Positions 45,323 through 54,219 of a DNA stretch of 64,000 nt are shown here, piece by piece. Made by a program: the position numbers and the translations under genes. Numbering within the stretch: the stretch's first letter is position 1; every line of letters starts with the position of its first letter. The DNA is taken from contig JBBRNO010000011.1 of the NCBI GenBank assembly GCA_038230275.1, positions 1 to 64,000 of the forward strand, read 5' to 3'. Source of the DNA: JANXXV01 sp038230275 (lineage in GTDB: Bacteria; Acidobacteriota; Terriglobia; Bryobacterales; Bryobacteraceae). Below the pieces are notes generated by a model, which saw only the letters and a program-made list of their open reading frames with translations, was not told where the DNA came from and ran no database searches.

Positions 45323-46393
45323 CTAGGCCCGCCGCCTCTCCGCGTTTACTCTATCTCGCAGCGCTTTCATGTAGCCGACGGTATAAGAGTTATTGGCCAT
45401 TGGATAGCCTCCGCCGGGCACGTGATCGGGAATCACGATTCCATCGAAGTTCACGTCCCGCAGCGCCTTCATCACTTCATACATGTCCAGGTAGCCATTG
45501 TCCACAAACGTCTCGCGAAATTTGGGCAGTGGTGAACTCACATTGCGGAAATGCACCTTGAAGATCTTCTTCGCGCCGAAGGCGTGCACCGCCTCGACGG
45601 GATTTTTCCCGAACCCCTGTTTGCCGCCTTCGCCCCAGGTTCCAACACAAAGGCAGACGCCGAAATTGTCGCTTCCCGCAATTTGGAATGCGCGCTCATA
45701 CGCCGCGTAAGTACGAAACACGCGGGCCACGCATCCAAGCGATTCCACGGGCGGATCATCGGGGTGCAGCCCGATACGCACGTTGTTCTTTTCCGCCACA
45801 GGAATTACCGCGCGAATAAACGTCGTAAAGGATTTCCAGATCTGATCTTCGCGATATTCCTTGTCGAACGAACACGGCAACTTCTTAGCGGCTTGCAGAT
45901 CGAACTCACGCGTGTCGGCCTCGCCGCGAGTCTTGCCAACGGAAGTCTGATAGAACCCCGGCACCGGCTGGTTCTTGATGTTCGACATGTGTGCGTACGT
46001 CGTATAGCGGATTCCGGCGCGGCCCAGATTCGTGAGATAGGTCTTGTACTGCTCGATCTTCTGATCCACCCCAGGCAGGCCCAATACCAACGTTGGATCA
46101 CAGTGTAAATCGATGATGCCGAAATTGTAGACCTGAATCCCGTTGGCCTCCAGCCTTTTCCTCATAGCTATCATCCAGTCGGCTGAATTATTCTCAATGG
46201 AAGTCCATACGGAAACGGCTTCCACTCCCGCGTGCCGCAGCATGGTGAAGTCATTTTCATTGGGACGGTCGGTGAAAAACGTTCCCAGTTTGATGCCGCT
46301 TGGCATTTGTGTTTGCGCCGCGGCAAACGAAAGCAAACCGGCACCGGCGGCTGCCGCGCCAGCGCGGATGAAGTAGCGCCTATCGATGTTCAT
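45323..46393 (-). CDS. Exported sugar phosphate isomerase/epimerase-like TIM barrel
   Basis: 356 residues. Twin-arginine-like signal (DRRYFIRAGAAAAGAGLLSF). The rest is an AP-endonuclease-2-type TIM barrel: GVEAVSVWTSIENNSADWM, GLHPDDPPVESLG, VCLCVGTWGEGG, VHFRNVSSPLPKF, DGIVIPDHVP. Close in outline to mannonate dehydratase (UxuA)-like proteins, which share the HPDDPP motif; a secreted or periplasmic sugar-acid enzyme is possible. Confidence 0.85.
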   Translation of the reverse strand: MNIDRRYFIRAGAAAAGAGLLSFAAAQTQMPSGIKLGTFFTDRPNENDFTMLRHAGVEAVSVWTSIENNSADWMIAMRKRLEANGIQVYNFGIIDLHCDPTLVLGLPGVDQKIEQYKTYLTNLGRAGIRYTTYAHMSNIKNQPVPGFYQTSVGKTRGEADTREFDLQAAKKLPCSFDKEYREDQIWKSFTTFIRAVIPVAEKNNVRIGLHPDDPPVESLGCVARVFRTYAAYERAFQIAGSDNFGVCLCVGTWGEGGKQGFGKNPVEAVHAFGAKKIFKVHFRNVSSPLPKFRETFVDNGYLDMYEVMKALRDVNFDGIVIPDHVPGGGYPMANNSYTVGYMKALRDRVNAERRRA

Positions 46394-46508
46394 AGTTCAA
46401 TCCTCTCAACATTGGATCCTGCGAAATCCCCGGCAGAACTATATCGCAGTTTTCTCCATAAGGAAAGGAAAAAAACTCTGGGGCCCTCCGCCGGTGTCAC
46501 GGTGAAGC

Positions 46509-47067
46509 CTACACTCTGACGAATTGACCGTTAAGGGCCACTACCGCTCCCTGGATGTTTCGCTCTCCCCACAGGTTTCGATCCCCGAACTGCACACCGG
46601 GCAACTCACAAGATCGATTACCGGGCAACGACTGCCCTCCCGCCGCCTGATGTCCTTCCTGAACAAAGCCGACAACTCGCCGGCCACGCCATTGCAGTAC
46701 CGCCGATACGGCACGCGAACAAGTAAACGACACCATTGACCTCCAACAGATTGCCAAGCCTGCTCAAGAGCGGTTCGAAAGAAGCTATATTCGACTCGCG
46801 AAGCCAAGTCGCGTGTTCCCCTTCCACTGCAAGTCCGCCGAAGTTAGCCGGGCTATCGCTGCCGTGACACGACAATCCAAGCGCCAGAATGCGCTCCCCG
46901 GGGATGCGATTCACTATTTGGGTCAATAGATCAGGCAACGTGACATAGTTTACGCCTACTTGCCACCCTTGCTGCCCTCGACTTTCCCCGTCTTCGACAC
47001 GCGCATCCTCACAAACACCGTAGAGTCCAACCGCTTCGCTTTGACCAGCAAAAACCGTCTTTGACAT
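46509..47067 (-). pseudogene. Frame-broken caspase/CHAT-like protein
   Basis: From ATG 47067 the protein reads through ILALGLSCHGSDSPANFGG and VNGVVYLFACRIGGTA, i.e. a His (CHG) and a Cys (FACR) spaced as in caspase-like/CHAT dyads. Then the sequence becomes nonsense in this frame. A second frame, shifted by -1 near 46690, continues sensibly (VVGFVQEGHQ, IQGAVVALNGQFVRV) to the TAG at 46509. A single-base deletion around 46680-46700 would explain it. Either a decayed gene or a sequence error. Family assignment is tentative. Confidence 0.5.
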
Positions 47068-47112
47068 AGCTCAATCCACTCGATCGGAAAAATAATAGTA
47101 CGAAAGTCTGCG

Positions 47113-48528
47113 CTAATAAACAATCACGGGCCTGCGAGCTTCGCCCGGAACCAGCCGCACCGGGAATTTGCCCGCGGAACAGGGCGGAAGAGGCCGTTCG
47201 GAATAGAAATTCAACCCATAGATCCAATTGCGGCTGATATCCTCGATGCACGTTTCAAATTGGCGGTGCTCAATCTTCCGCCAAACATAGCGTGCCGAGT
47301 ACGTGGATTCCAACCGCGGGTAGACCCACGTCTTGAAGAACACCACGCCCAGCAGCAGCACCGTACCCAGGAGTGTAAGCGCGAAGCGCCGGCGGCCGGC
47401 CTGTTCCAGTTGCATCACGCCAATTGCCACTAACGCCGCGAATGGAATCCAGTAGAGAGAATAGGAAACCTTCGTACCGCGCAGCCCCACCAGCAAGGCC
47501 CTGGGAAGAATCTCGCCCACCACTGGAATCAATACCAGCAGCAGCGCCACCGCCATCAGATAGATTCGCGCGTTCTTCATTTGCGCCAGGCGAATGCCCA
47601 TCAACACGGCCAACGCCGGCAGAATAGGCAGCATATAACCGGGCAGTTTGTTAGGTGGAAACGAAAAGAACACAAAGCCCAGCGCAGCCCACATCAGCAG
47701 GAACAATTGCCGGGAATCGGTGACGATTTCGCGGCGGAAGACCGGGATGAGCAGCGGCGTCCAGGGAAACAGCGCGCCCAGTAGCACCGGCGCGTAATAC
47801 CAAAATGGCTGGACGTGGGCTAACGCGTCTGAGGTGAACCGGGCGAAGTGCTGCTTCAGAATCAAGTCCTGCCAGAAGGGCGGGCCGTTTCGCATGGTAC
47901 AGAGGATGTACCAAGGCGCGGCCACGGCCACGCAGGCGGCGCCGATTGTCAATAACTCACGGAAGCGCCGTTTCCATAGCAGTGGCGCGGCAAGCACCAG
48001 CGGCACTAATGCTTTCGCCAGCACCGCAAGCCCGAGACAGACTCCCGCAAACGCCGCGCGCCGCACGCCGGGCCGCAGGCAAAGCAGCATGGCTGCGGAA
48101 AAGGTGGCCGCCAGCGGTAAATCCGGGACACAAATCTGGCCGTAAGCCAGCCAGCCCGCGCATGTTGCCAAAATGACGGATGAGTAGGCAGCCGTGTCCT
48201 CACCAAATTCCGAGCGGACGATGCAGAAGAAGAATACGAGGAAAGCGGCGCTCAGCGCGGCCACCGGAACGCGCGGCGCCAAATCGTCATCGAAGCCGGC
48301 CCGGTAGGCGGCCGCCGTCATCCAATAGAGCAGCGCCGGTTTCTCAAACCAGGCTTCGCCGTCTAGGCGCGGCGTCACCCAATCGCCGGAACGTGCCATT
48401 TCACGGCCGATGGAAGCATAGCGCGGTTCGTCCGGCCCCAGCAATCCCACGTGGTCAATTCCAAAGAAGTACAGCAGGAACAAAGCGGGGATGGCCCAGG
48501 CGTACTTCCGAAGAGGGTGTTGAGACAC
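47113..48528 (-). CDS. GT83-like membrane glycosyltransferase (ArnT family)
   Basis: 471 residues with about 10-12 hydrophobic segments. N-terminal GLLGPDEPRYASIGREMARSG carries the acidic DE-R motif of lipid-phosphosugar-using glycosyltransferases (ArnT/PMT superfamily), followed by FEKPALLYWMTAAAY. Likely moves a sugar from a polyprenyl-phosphate donor to a lipid or protein outside the inner membrane. Acceptor unknown. Confidence 0.87.
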   Translation of the reverse strand: MSQHPLRKYAWAIPALFLLYFFGIDHVGLLGPDEPRYASIGREMARSGDWVTPRLDGEAWFEKPALLYWMTAAAYRAGFDDDLAPRVPVAALSAAFLVFFFCIVRSEFGEDTAAYSSVILATCAGWLAYGQICVPDLPLAATFSAAMLLCLRPGVRRAAFAGVCLGLAVLAKALVPLVLAAPLLWKRRFRELLTIGAACVAVAAPWYILCTMRNGPPFWQDLILKQHFARFTSDALAHVQPFWYYAPVLLGALFPWTPLLIPVFRREIVTDSRQLFLLMWAALGFVFFSFPPNKLPGYMLPILPALAVLMGIRLAQMKNARIYLMAVALLLVLIPVVGEILPRALLVGLRGTKVSYSLYWIPFAALVAIGVMQLEQAGRRRFALTLLGTVLLLGVVFFKTWVYPRLESTYSARYVWRKIEHRQFETCIEDISRNWIYGLNFYSERPLPPCSAGKFPVRLVPGEARRPVIVY

Positions 48529-48540
48529 GTATCAAGTATA

Positions 48541-49092
48541 ATGGCCGAAATGGACAGATTCAGGCTTTTGGCGGCGCTTTTCATGGCCGCGCCAGCTATT
48601 GCTGCGCCAACCGAGTGCGTCTGCGATGTTGCCAGCCCTGTGTCCATGGCTGCGCGGCAGTGCGGGTTGTGCAAAGAGGCGGAAGCGCAGCCGGCCTCTG
48701 CGAAGATTTTCTTTCTGCGGGACACCAGTCCCAGGAAACCGAACCGCGTGCTGGCGCTGCCGCGTACCCACTCCGCGGGCCACCACGAACTGCACGACCT
48801 GAGTGCCGCCGACCGCACCGCACTTTGGACCGCGGCTATCGACAAATCGAAAGATCTGTGGGGACCGGAATGGGGCGTGGCCGTGAACGGCCTGCAGGTG
48901 CGAACGCAATGCCATATGCACATCCACATCGGAAAATTACTGAAAGGCGTGGAGGAGGGGAAATTCGTGGTGGTCTCCAAGCCCTCGCAGATCCCTTCTC
49001 GTCCCGGTGAAGGACTTTGGATACACCCCAGCGGGAAGCGGATGCACGTCCACGTTGGAGAGCAAACCACGGAGACCGTGCTGCTTCGATAA
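48541..49092 (+). CDS. Secreted HIT-superfamily hydrolase
   Basis: 183 residues. Signal peptide FRLLAALFMAAPAIAAP after ATG 48541 or 48550. A HIT-like triad occurs in QCHMHIHIG, with HPSGKRMHVHV near the C-terminus; FFLRDTSPRKPNRVLALPR is the usual strand before the HIT core. CDP-diacylglycerol pyrophosphatase is one possible relative. Several cysteines (CVCDV, CGLC) near the N-terminus. Divergent from the GT83-like gene. Confidence 0.7.
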   Translation: MAEMDRFRLLAALFMAAPAIAAPTECVCDVASPVSMAARQCGLCKEAEAQPASAKIFFLRDTSPRKPNRVLALPRTHSAGHHELHDLSAADRTALWTAAIDKSKDLWGPEWGVAVNGLQVRTQCHMHIHIGKLLKGVEEGKFVVVSKPSQIPSRPGEGLWIHPSGKRMHVHVGEQTTETVLLR

Positions 49093-49120
49093 ACTACAAA
49101 CGAAACCCAGGACAACAGCC

Positions 49121-50662
49121 ATGGAACTACTTGAGATCGCCAAACTACCTACCGCGGAAAATTCCGCCATCCATCTGCACCCCAGCGATAATATTGCGGT
49201 TGCCCGCGTGCCGCTCGCTCCCGGCACGAAATTGAAATTCGCCGGTGGGTTGGAAATCGTGGCTCTTGATTATGTGCCGGCCGGCCACAAGATCGCGCTG
49301 CGCAAGATCGGCCCGAATGAGAATGTGGTTCGCTACGGGCAGTTGATGGGCCGCGCCAAGACCGCGATCCTACCCGGTAACCACGTTCACGTCCACAACG
49401 TGGGCTTTGAGGAACTTTCGTTCACCTATGAATTTCCCACCGCGGAAGTGCCCTGGCCGAAGCTGCCCGCTTCCATTCCGACCTTCCTCGGTTTTCAACG
49501 GGAAGACGGGCGGGCGGGCACGCGGAACTATATCGCCGTAGTGGCCGCCAGCAATTGCGCGGCGCACACGGCGGAGCTGATCGCCGCCAGTTTTGAAGAT
49601 AATGTATTGCCGGAGAGTATTGACGGCATCATTGCCTTCCCGCATGGCGAGGGTTGCGGCATGGCCATCGGTCCCGATACCGATCAACTGCGCCGGACGC
49701 TGGCTGGCGTGCTGGATCATCCGAATATTTCCAGTGCGATCATCTTGGGCCTGGGCTGTGAGGTGAACCAGATTGATCACTACCTTGGACCCAATGCGCC
49801 GCGCTCCGGCCGGCTGAAGGGGATGACGCTGCAAGGCTCGGGGGGAACGCGCAGCACCGTGGAAGCGGCGCGGGCAGAAATCAAGAAGATGATCGAATTC
49901 GGGGCGGAAGAACGGCGCACGCCCATCTCGGCTTCGAAGATTGTGCTGGGCTTGAATTGCGGCGGGTCCGATTCGTTCTCCGGCATCACAGCGAACCCGG
50001 CGTTGGGAGTTTGCTCTGACATGCTCGCCGAAATCGGGGCGACGTCGGTTCTTGCCGAGACTACGGAAATTTTCGGCGCCGAGCATCTTCTCGTCAAGCG
50101 CTCGCGGAACAGGCAGGTGGCCGAGCGCCTGCTCAGTTTCGTGGCCGGCTACAAGAAGTACCTACGCCAGTTTGGCGGCAGCTTCGACGACAATCCTTCG
50201 CCGGGAAACAAGGAAGGCGGGTTGACCAATATCCTGGAGAAGTCCTTGGGCGCGGTGGCGAAGGCTGGCACTTCCACACTGACGGACGCCGTGGATTATG
50301 CCGAACGAATTTCCTCGCCGGGCTTCGTATTCATGAACACTCCAGGCTACGATCCGCCATCGCTGACGGGCCTGGCCGCCGGCGGTTGCAACCTGATCGC
50401 GTTTACCACCGGACGCGGCAGCGCCATTGGATTCCCCAACGTGCCTGTGATCAAGATCGCCAGCAACAGCGTGATGTATCGCCGCATGTCCGACAACATG
50501 GACATTAACGCCGGCCGGATCGCCGATGGCGAAGCCACGGTTCCCGAGATCGGGAAGGAGATCTTCGAGTTCGTGCTGAAGGTGGCTTCGGGACAGCGTA
50601 CGTGCGCCGAGCGGCTGGGTCATAAGGAATTCGTTCCCTGGAAGATTGGGCCTACGTTGTAA
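49121..50662 (+). CDS. uxaA: Altronate/galactarate dehydratase family protein
   Basis: 513 residues from ATG 49121. N-terminal SAF-type domain (LHPSDNIAVARVPLAPG; GNHVHVHNVGF) followed by the large UxaA domain: FLGFQREDGRAGTRNYIAVV, FPHGEGCGM, LGLGCEVNQID, LGLNCGGSDSFSGITANPALG, ETTEIFGAEHLL. Dehydrates altronate to 2-keto-3-deoxygluconate. Both parts are fused, as in the full-length enzyme. The upstream in-frame GTG at 49007 lies in the HIT gene and is discarded. Confidence 0.88.
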   Translation: MELLEIAKLPTAENSAIHLHPSDNIAVARVPLAPGTKLKFAGGLEIVALDYVPAGHKIALRKIGPNENVVRYGQLMGRAKTAILPGNHVHVHNVGFEELSFTYEFPTAEVPWPKLPASIPTFLGFQREDGRAGTRNYIAVVAASNCAAHTAELIAASFEDNVLPESIDGIIAFPHGEGCGMAIGPDTDQLRRTLAGVLDHPNISSAIILGLGCEVNQIDHYLGPNAPRSGRLKGMTLQGSGGTRSTVEAARAEIKKMIEFGAEERRTPISASKIVLGLNCGGSDSFSGITANPALGVCSDMLAEIGATSVLAETTEIFGAEHLLVKRSRNRQVAERLLSFVAGYKKYLRQFGGSFDDNPSPGNKEGGLTNILEKSLGAVAKAGTSTLTDAVDYAERISSPGFVFMNTPGYDPPSLTGLAAGGCNLIAFTTGRGSAIGFPNVPVIKIASNSVMYRRMSDNMDINAGRIADGEATVPEIGKEIFEFVLKVASGQRTCAERLGHKEFVPWKIGPTL

Positions 50663-50676
50663 TGAGCAATACGTAA
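50662..50676 (+). other. Four-codon mini-ORF bridging uxaA and kbl
   Basis: ATG AGC AAT ACG TAA: its A overlaps the uxaA TAA and its final A is the first base of the kbl ATG. The 10-nt stretch TAATGAGCAA is present twice, 14 nt apart. Could support termination-reinitiation or be the scar of a small duplication. Confidence 0.35.
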
Positions 50677-51860
50677 TGAGCAAAACAAATCCGCTGGACT
50701 TCCTGACCGAACAACTGGACTCGTGGCGGGAGGGGGGAACCTTCCAGCATCTGCGGGACTTGCAGTCGGCCTGCGCGCCAATTTCGCGCTTCGATGGGCG
50801 GGAGGTGATCAACCTCGCCTCGAACAATTACCTTGGCTTGACCACGCATCCTAAGTTAATAGAGGCGGCCATTGAAGCCACGCGAAAGTACGGCGCCGGG
50901 TCCGGAGCGGTGCGAACCATTTCCGGCACCATGGACCTTCACCTGGAGTTGGAACGCAAGATTGCGGCTTTCAAGAATGTGGAAGCGTGCGTGGTGTTTC
51001 AATCCGGATTCGCGGCTAATGCGGGCACAGTGTCGGCCATCCTGACGCCGGAAGATCACATCATCTCAGACGCGCTGAACCACGCCAGCATCATTGATGG
51101 GTGCCGGCTGTCCAGGGCCAAGATCCACGTTTTTCCCCATAAGGACGTGCAGACGGCCGAGGCGAAGCTGGCTGCGCTGGAGGGTGTGCCCGGACACAAG
51201 TTGCTGATCACCGACGGTGTATTTTCGATGGACGGCGACATTGGTCCGCTGCCGGCGCTAGTGGAATTAGCCGAGAAATATGGTGCCATCATGATGGTGG
51301 ATGACGCCCATTCATCCGGGGTTCTGGGCCGCGCCGGGCGCGGTACGGTGGATCACTTTGGGCTCGATGGGCGCGTCCAGATTCAGGTGGGAACGCTGTC
51401 AAAGGCCGTTGGCGTTCTGGGCGGCTATGTTTGCGGCAGCCGCGATCTGATCGATTTTCTGTATCACCGCGCGCGGCCGTTTTTGTTTTCCACCTCGCAC
51501 CCGCCGTCAGTCGCGGCGTCGTGCATTGCGGCGTTCGAGATTCTGGAAGACGAGCCAGAGCGGATGCACAACCTTTGGAAGAACACAGAGTATTTTCGGG
51601 CGGCGCTGCAGGGCGCGGGCTTCGACACCGGGGCAAGCGAAACGCCGATCATTCCCATCATGGTGGGCCAGGCGAAGACGACGTTCGCGTTTTCACGAGC
51701 GCTGTTTGAGGCGGGACTGCTGGCGACCGGGATCGGCTTCCCCACCGTGCCGGAAGGAAAGGCGCGGATCCGGACCATTGTCACCGCCACGCATACGACG
51801 GAACAGTTGGACCAGGCGACTGAGATCCTGAGCCGCGTAGCGCGGTCCGTACTGCGCTGA
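50676..51860 (+). CDS. kbl: Glycine C-acetyltransferase / 2-amino-3-ketobutyrate CoA ligase
   Basis: 394 residues, alpha-oxoamine synthase family: NLASNNYLGLTTHPKLIEAA, GAGSGAVRTISGTMDLHLELE, FQSGFAANAGTVSAI, MMVDDAHSSGVLG and the PLP lysine in VGTLSKAVGVLGGY. The set SNNYLGL/GSGAVR fits Kbl better than 8-amino-7-oxononanoate synthase, although BioF is related. Works with threonine dehydrogenase, which is not in the window. Confidence 0.88.
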   Translation: MSKTNPLDFLTEQLDSWREGGTFQHLRDLQSACAPISRFDGREVINLASNNYLGLTTHPKLIEAAIEATRKYGAGSGAVRTISGTMDLHLELERKIAAFKNVEACVVFQSGFAANAGTVSAILTPEDHIISDALNHASIIDGCRLSRAKIHVFPHKDVQTAEAKLAALEGVPGHKLLITDGVFSMDGDIGPLPALVELAEKYGAIMMVDDAHSSGVLGRAGRGTVDHFGLDGRVQIQVGTLSKAVGVLGGYVCGSRDLIDFLYHRARPFLFSTSHPPSVAASCIAAFEILEDEPERMHNLWKNTEYFRAALQGAGFDTGASETPIIPIMVGQAKTTFAFSRALFEAGLLATGIGFPTVPEGKARIRTIVTATHTTEQLDQATEILSRVARSVLR

Positions 51861-51909
51861 AACAGGTACATCGCTAAAGGATCCAGGGTAATTAGCCGAT
51901 GGACAGCCT

Positions 51910-52812
51910 ATGGACACGTCTGCCTTGTCATCCCGGCGCGACTTTCTGCGGCAAACGCAGAATGCCGATGGCGGTTGGGGATACTTTCCCGGCAAACGGT
52001 CCTGGCTGGAGCCGACGCTCTACGCAACCCTTGCTTTGCATGGAGATGCTGCGTCCGCGAAAAGCTTTGCGCTGATTCAATCCTGGGCATTGCCGGCCGG
52101 AGGGTGGCGCACGTCGGCGGATGTTCCGGACGCCAACTGGACATCGGCCCTCTGCCTTACGGTTTACATCGCCCGAAGCGTTCGAGACAAGGCGTTCGAC
52201 CAGGGATTGGTGCGTGTGTTGCGCACGGTGGGTGCCGAAGGTAATTTTCTGATGGAAATCGCGCAATTTACCAACCCGGCCATGGTGGAATTCGACAACC
52301 GCGTTCAAGGTTGGCCGTGGCGGCCAAACAACGCTTCCTGGGTGGAGCCGACGGTGCATTCGGTGGTCGCGCTGAAGCATGTCGCGCGGCTTCCCTGGGA
52401 GTCAAGCAATCTGTTGAGTATCCGTGCACGCGCAGGCACTGCGGAACGAATGCTGATAGACCGGCGATGCGACGACGGAGGCTGGAACTACGGGAACAGC
52501 CGCGTTTGGAACACCGTGCTGCCATCCTACCCTGAGACTACGGGAATCGCGCTGCTGGGGTTGCAAAACCGGCCCGCTGCGGAGCTGAAACCGAGTCTTG
52601 CCATCGCTGAGAAGTACTGGCGGGAAACGCAATCTCCGCTGGCGAAAGCCTGGTTGCTAATTGCGCTCAGAAACTTTGGGATCACGGTTTCAAATACCAC
52701 GGAACCGGCCACTGTCAAACCTTCTCGGGATGTTCTGGTGGCGGCGCTGCAATGCTTGGGTGAGCCGGATGGCGGGCACCAGTTCCTGAAGACGGAAGGC
52801 ATCCCATCATGA
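51910..52812 (+). CDS. Prenyltransferase/squalene-cyclase-like alpha-toroid protein
   Basis: 300 residues with QW-like repeats: FLRQTQNADGGWGYFPGK, WALPAGGWRTS, RRCDDGGWNYGNSRVWN and TTGIALLGLQN. These are terpene cyclase toroid repeats, but at 300 residues it is one barrel, half the size of squalene-hopene cyclase, and no DxDD acid motif is seen. Probably not a cyclase. Coupled to the DUF362 gene by a 4-nt overlap. Confidence 0.75.
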   Translation: MDTSALSSRRDFLRQTQNADGGWGYFPGKRSWLEPTLYATLALHGDAASAKSFALIQSWALPAGGWRTSADVPDANWTSALCLTVYIARSVRDKAFDQGLVRVLRTVGAEGNFLMEIAQFTNPAMVEFDNRVQGWPWRPNNASWVEPTVHSVVALKHVARLPWESSNLLSIRARAGTAERMLIDRRCDDGGWNYGNSRVWNTVLPSYPETTGIALLGLQNRPAAELKPSLAIAEKYWRETQSPLAKAWLLIALRNFGITVSNTTEPATVKPSRDVLVAALQCLGEPDGGHQFLKTEGIPS

Positions 52813-53768
52813 TGAAACGGCGCGACTTGATTCCGGTGGCGGCAATTGGTGCGGTAGGGGTCTACGCGGCCACCCGCCAGGAGAAGCACCGTGTGCTGCC
52901 CGCACAGCCATCGACGGTGGCGGTGGTGAAGGCGGCCAACTACGAAGCCGACCTTACCGGGCAAATGGCGCGCGGGATCGCCGAGTGCGGTCTGGATGTG
53001 CGAGGCAAGCGGGTATTGCTGAAGCCGAATCTGGTGGAGTTCGACGCCGCCACCTGCATCAACACCGACGCCCGGGTGGTTGCGGCGGCTGTGGAGGTGT
53101 TTGAGCGGATGGGTGCGGCGGAAGTGCTGATTGGCGAAGGACCAGGCCACCGGCGCGATACGTGGGATCTTGCGGAACAAGCTGGTTATCGTTCGATTAT
53201 TCCCAATTTCGATCGCCGGTTTACTGACCTGAATCGCGACGACGTGGGCTTGGTAAAGTCGTTCATCGATGCCGATGACATGTACTTTCCCGCCTGCGTA
53301 CTACGGGCGGACCTCATCGTATCACTGGCAAAAATGAAGACCCACCACTGGGCAGGCGCCACGCTATCGATGAAGAACTTTTTTGGGATCGTTCCCGGAA
53401 ACGTTTACGGCTGGCCAAAGAACCAGCTGCATTTCTACGGGATTAACGAATCGATTATCGCTTTGCATCGTGTTTTCGGCCCCAAATCGTTCGCAGTGGT
53501 AGACGGAATAGTCGGCATGGAGGGTAATGGTCCCATTCAGGGTTCTCCTAAGCCGGTCGGGGTGCTGGTGATGGGCGGAGACCTGGTTGCGGTGGATTCG
53601 ACGTGCTGCCGGATTATGGGTTTGAAGCCCGAGAAACTAAGCTATTTAACTGACGCCTCTTACGGGAACCTTACTACCGACCGCATACAACAAAGGGGAG
53701 AAACTATAATTCAGGTTACACAATCGTTCCAGGTATTGCCTGCTTTCCATCATTTAGTGGGCAGTTAG
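52809..53768 (+). CDS. DUF362 domain protein
   Basis: 319 residues. KRRDLIPVAAIGAVGVYAA looks like a membrane anchor or export signal. DUF362 features: VLLKPNLVEFD, GEGPGHRRDTWDLAEQAGY, VSLAKMKTHHWAGATLSMKNFFG, VVDGIVGMEGNGP. The ferredoxin clusters found in some DUF362 proteins are missing. Starts at ATG 52809 overlapping the preceding stop (ATGA). Function unknown. Confidence 0.85.
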   Translation: MMKRRDLIPVAAIGAVGVYAATRQEKHRVLPAQPSTVAVVKAANYEADLTGQMARGIAECGLDVRGKRVLLKPNLVEFDAATCINTDARVVAAAVEVFERMGAAEVLIGEGPGHRRDTWDLAEQAGYRSIIPNFDRRFTDLNRDDVGLVKSFIDADDMYFPACVLRADLIVSLAKMKTHHWAGATLSMKNFFGIVPGNVYGWPKNQLHFYGINESIIALHRVFGPKSFAVVDGIVGMEGNGPIQGSPKPVGVLVMGGDLVAVDSTCCRIMGLKPEKLSYLTDASYGNLTTDRIQQRGETIIQVTQSFQVLPAFHHLVGS

Positions 53769-53937
53769 GGGGGTACTACTATACTCCACGGCCTACCTAC
53801 TCCACCCCTTTGAGAAAATTTCCATGAGGCGATTTACTGAGTCCGGTTAAGCACTTGTGCTGATTCTTGAAGCCGACGCCCGATGATACTCTTTGAGAGT
53901 AACTTCACCTCTAACAAGTTGCAGGGAGATTAAAAAA

Positions 53938-54129
53938 ATGAAGAAGATTGCCAACCTAGTCTGGAATCTAAGAATGTGGAAAGATACACGCGGTCAGGAC
54001 CTCATCGAATACGCGTTGATGGCGGGTTTCGTGGCCGTAGCTGCCGGGGCAATCATGCCTGGCGTCGCATCGCAGATCAGCCAAATTTTCTCGAAAGTCA
54101 GCAGCGCTCTTACCGCCGCCGGCTCCTAA
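53938..54129 (+). CDS. flp: Flp/Fap-type pilin
   Basis: 63 residues. RGQDLIEYALMAGFVAVAA is the Flp prepilin motif (cleavage before the E-Y region, hydrophobic helix following). ATG 53938 is preceded by AGGGAG (53923-53928) with 9 nt of A-rich spacer. No tad assembly genes are in the window, and it has its own terminator, so it is a monocistronic pilin. Confidence 0.88.
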   Translation: MKKIANLVWNLRMWKDTRGQDLIEYALMAGFVAVAAGAIMPGVASQISQIFSKVSSALTAAGS

Positions 54130-54170
54130 ACGATACTTTCGGAAAACGCTGTACGTTGTCTCCTATTCAC

Positions 54171-54204
54171 GGGTGGATCGCCATTGGCGTCCACCCATTT
54201 TTTT
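54171..54204 (+). terminator. Rho-independent terminator after the pilin gene
   Basis: GGGTGGA (54171-54177) pairs with TCCACCC (54190-54196), with an inner CGCC/GGCG extension and ATT loop; then A and seven T. It stands 42 nt after the pilin stop. It also faces the 3' end of the convergent LarA-like gene. Confidence 0.88.
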
Positions 54205-54219
54205 GCTTCAGACGAACCC

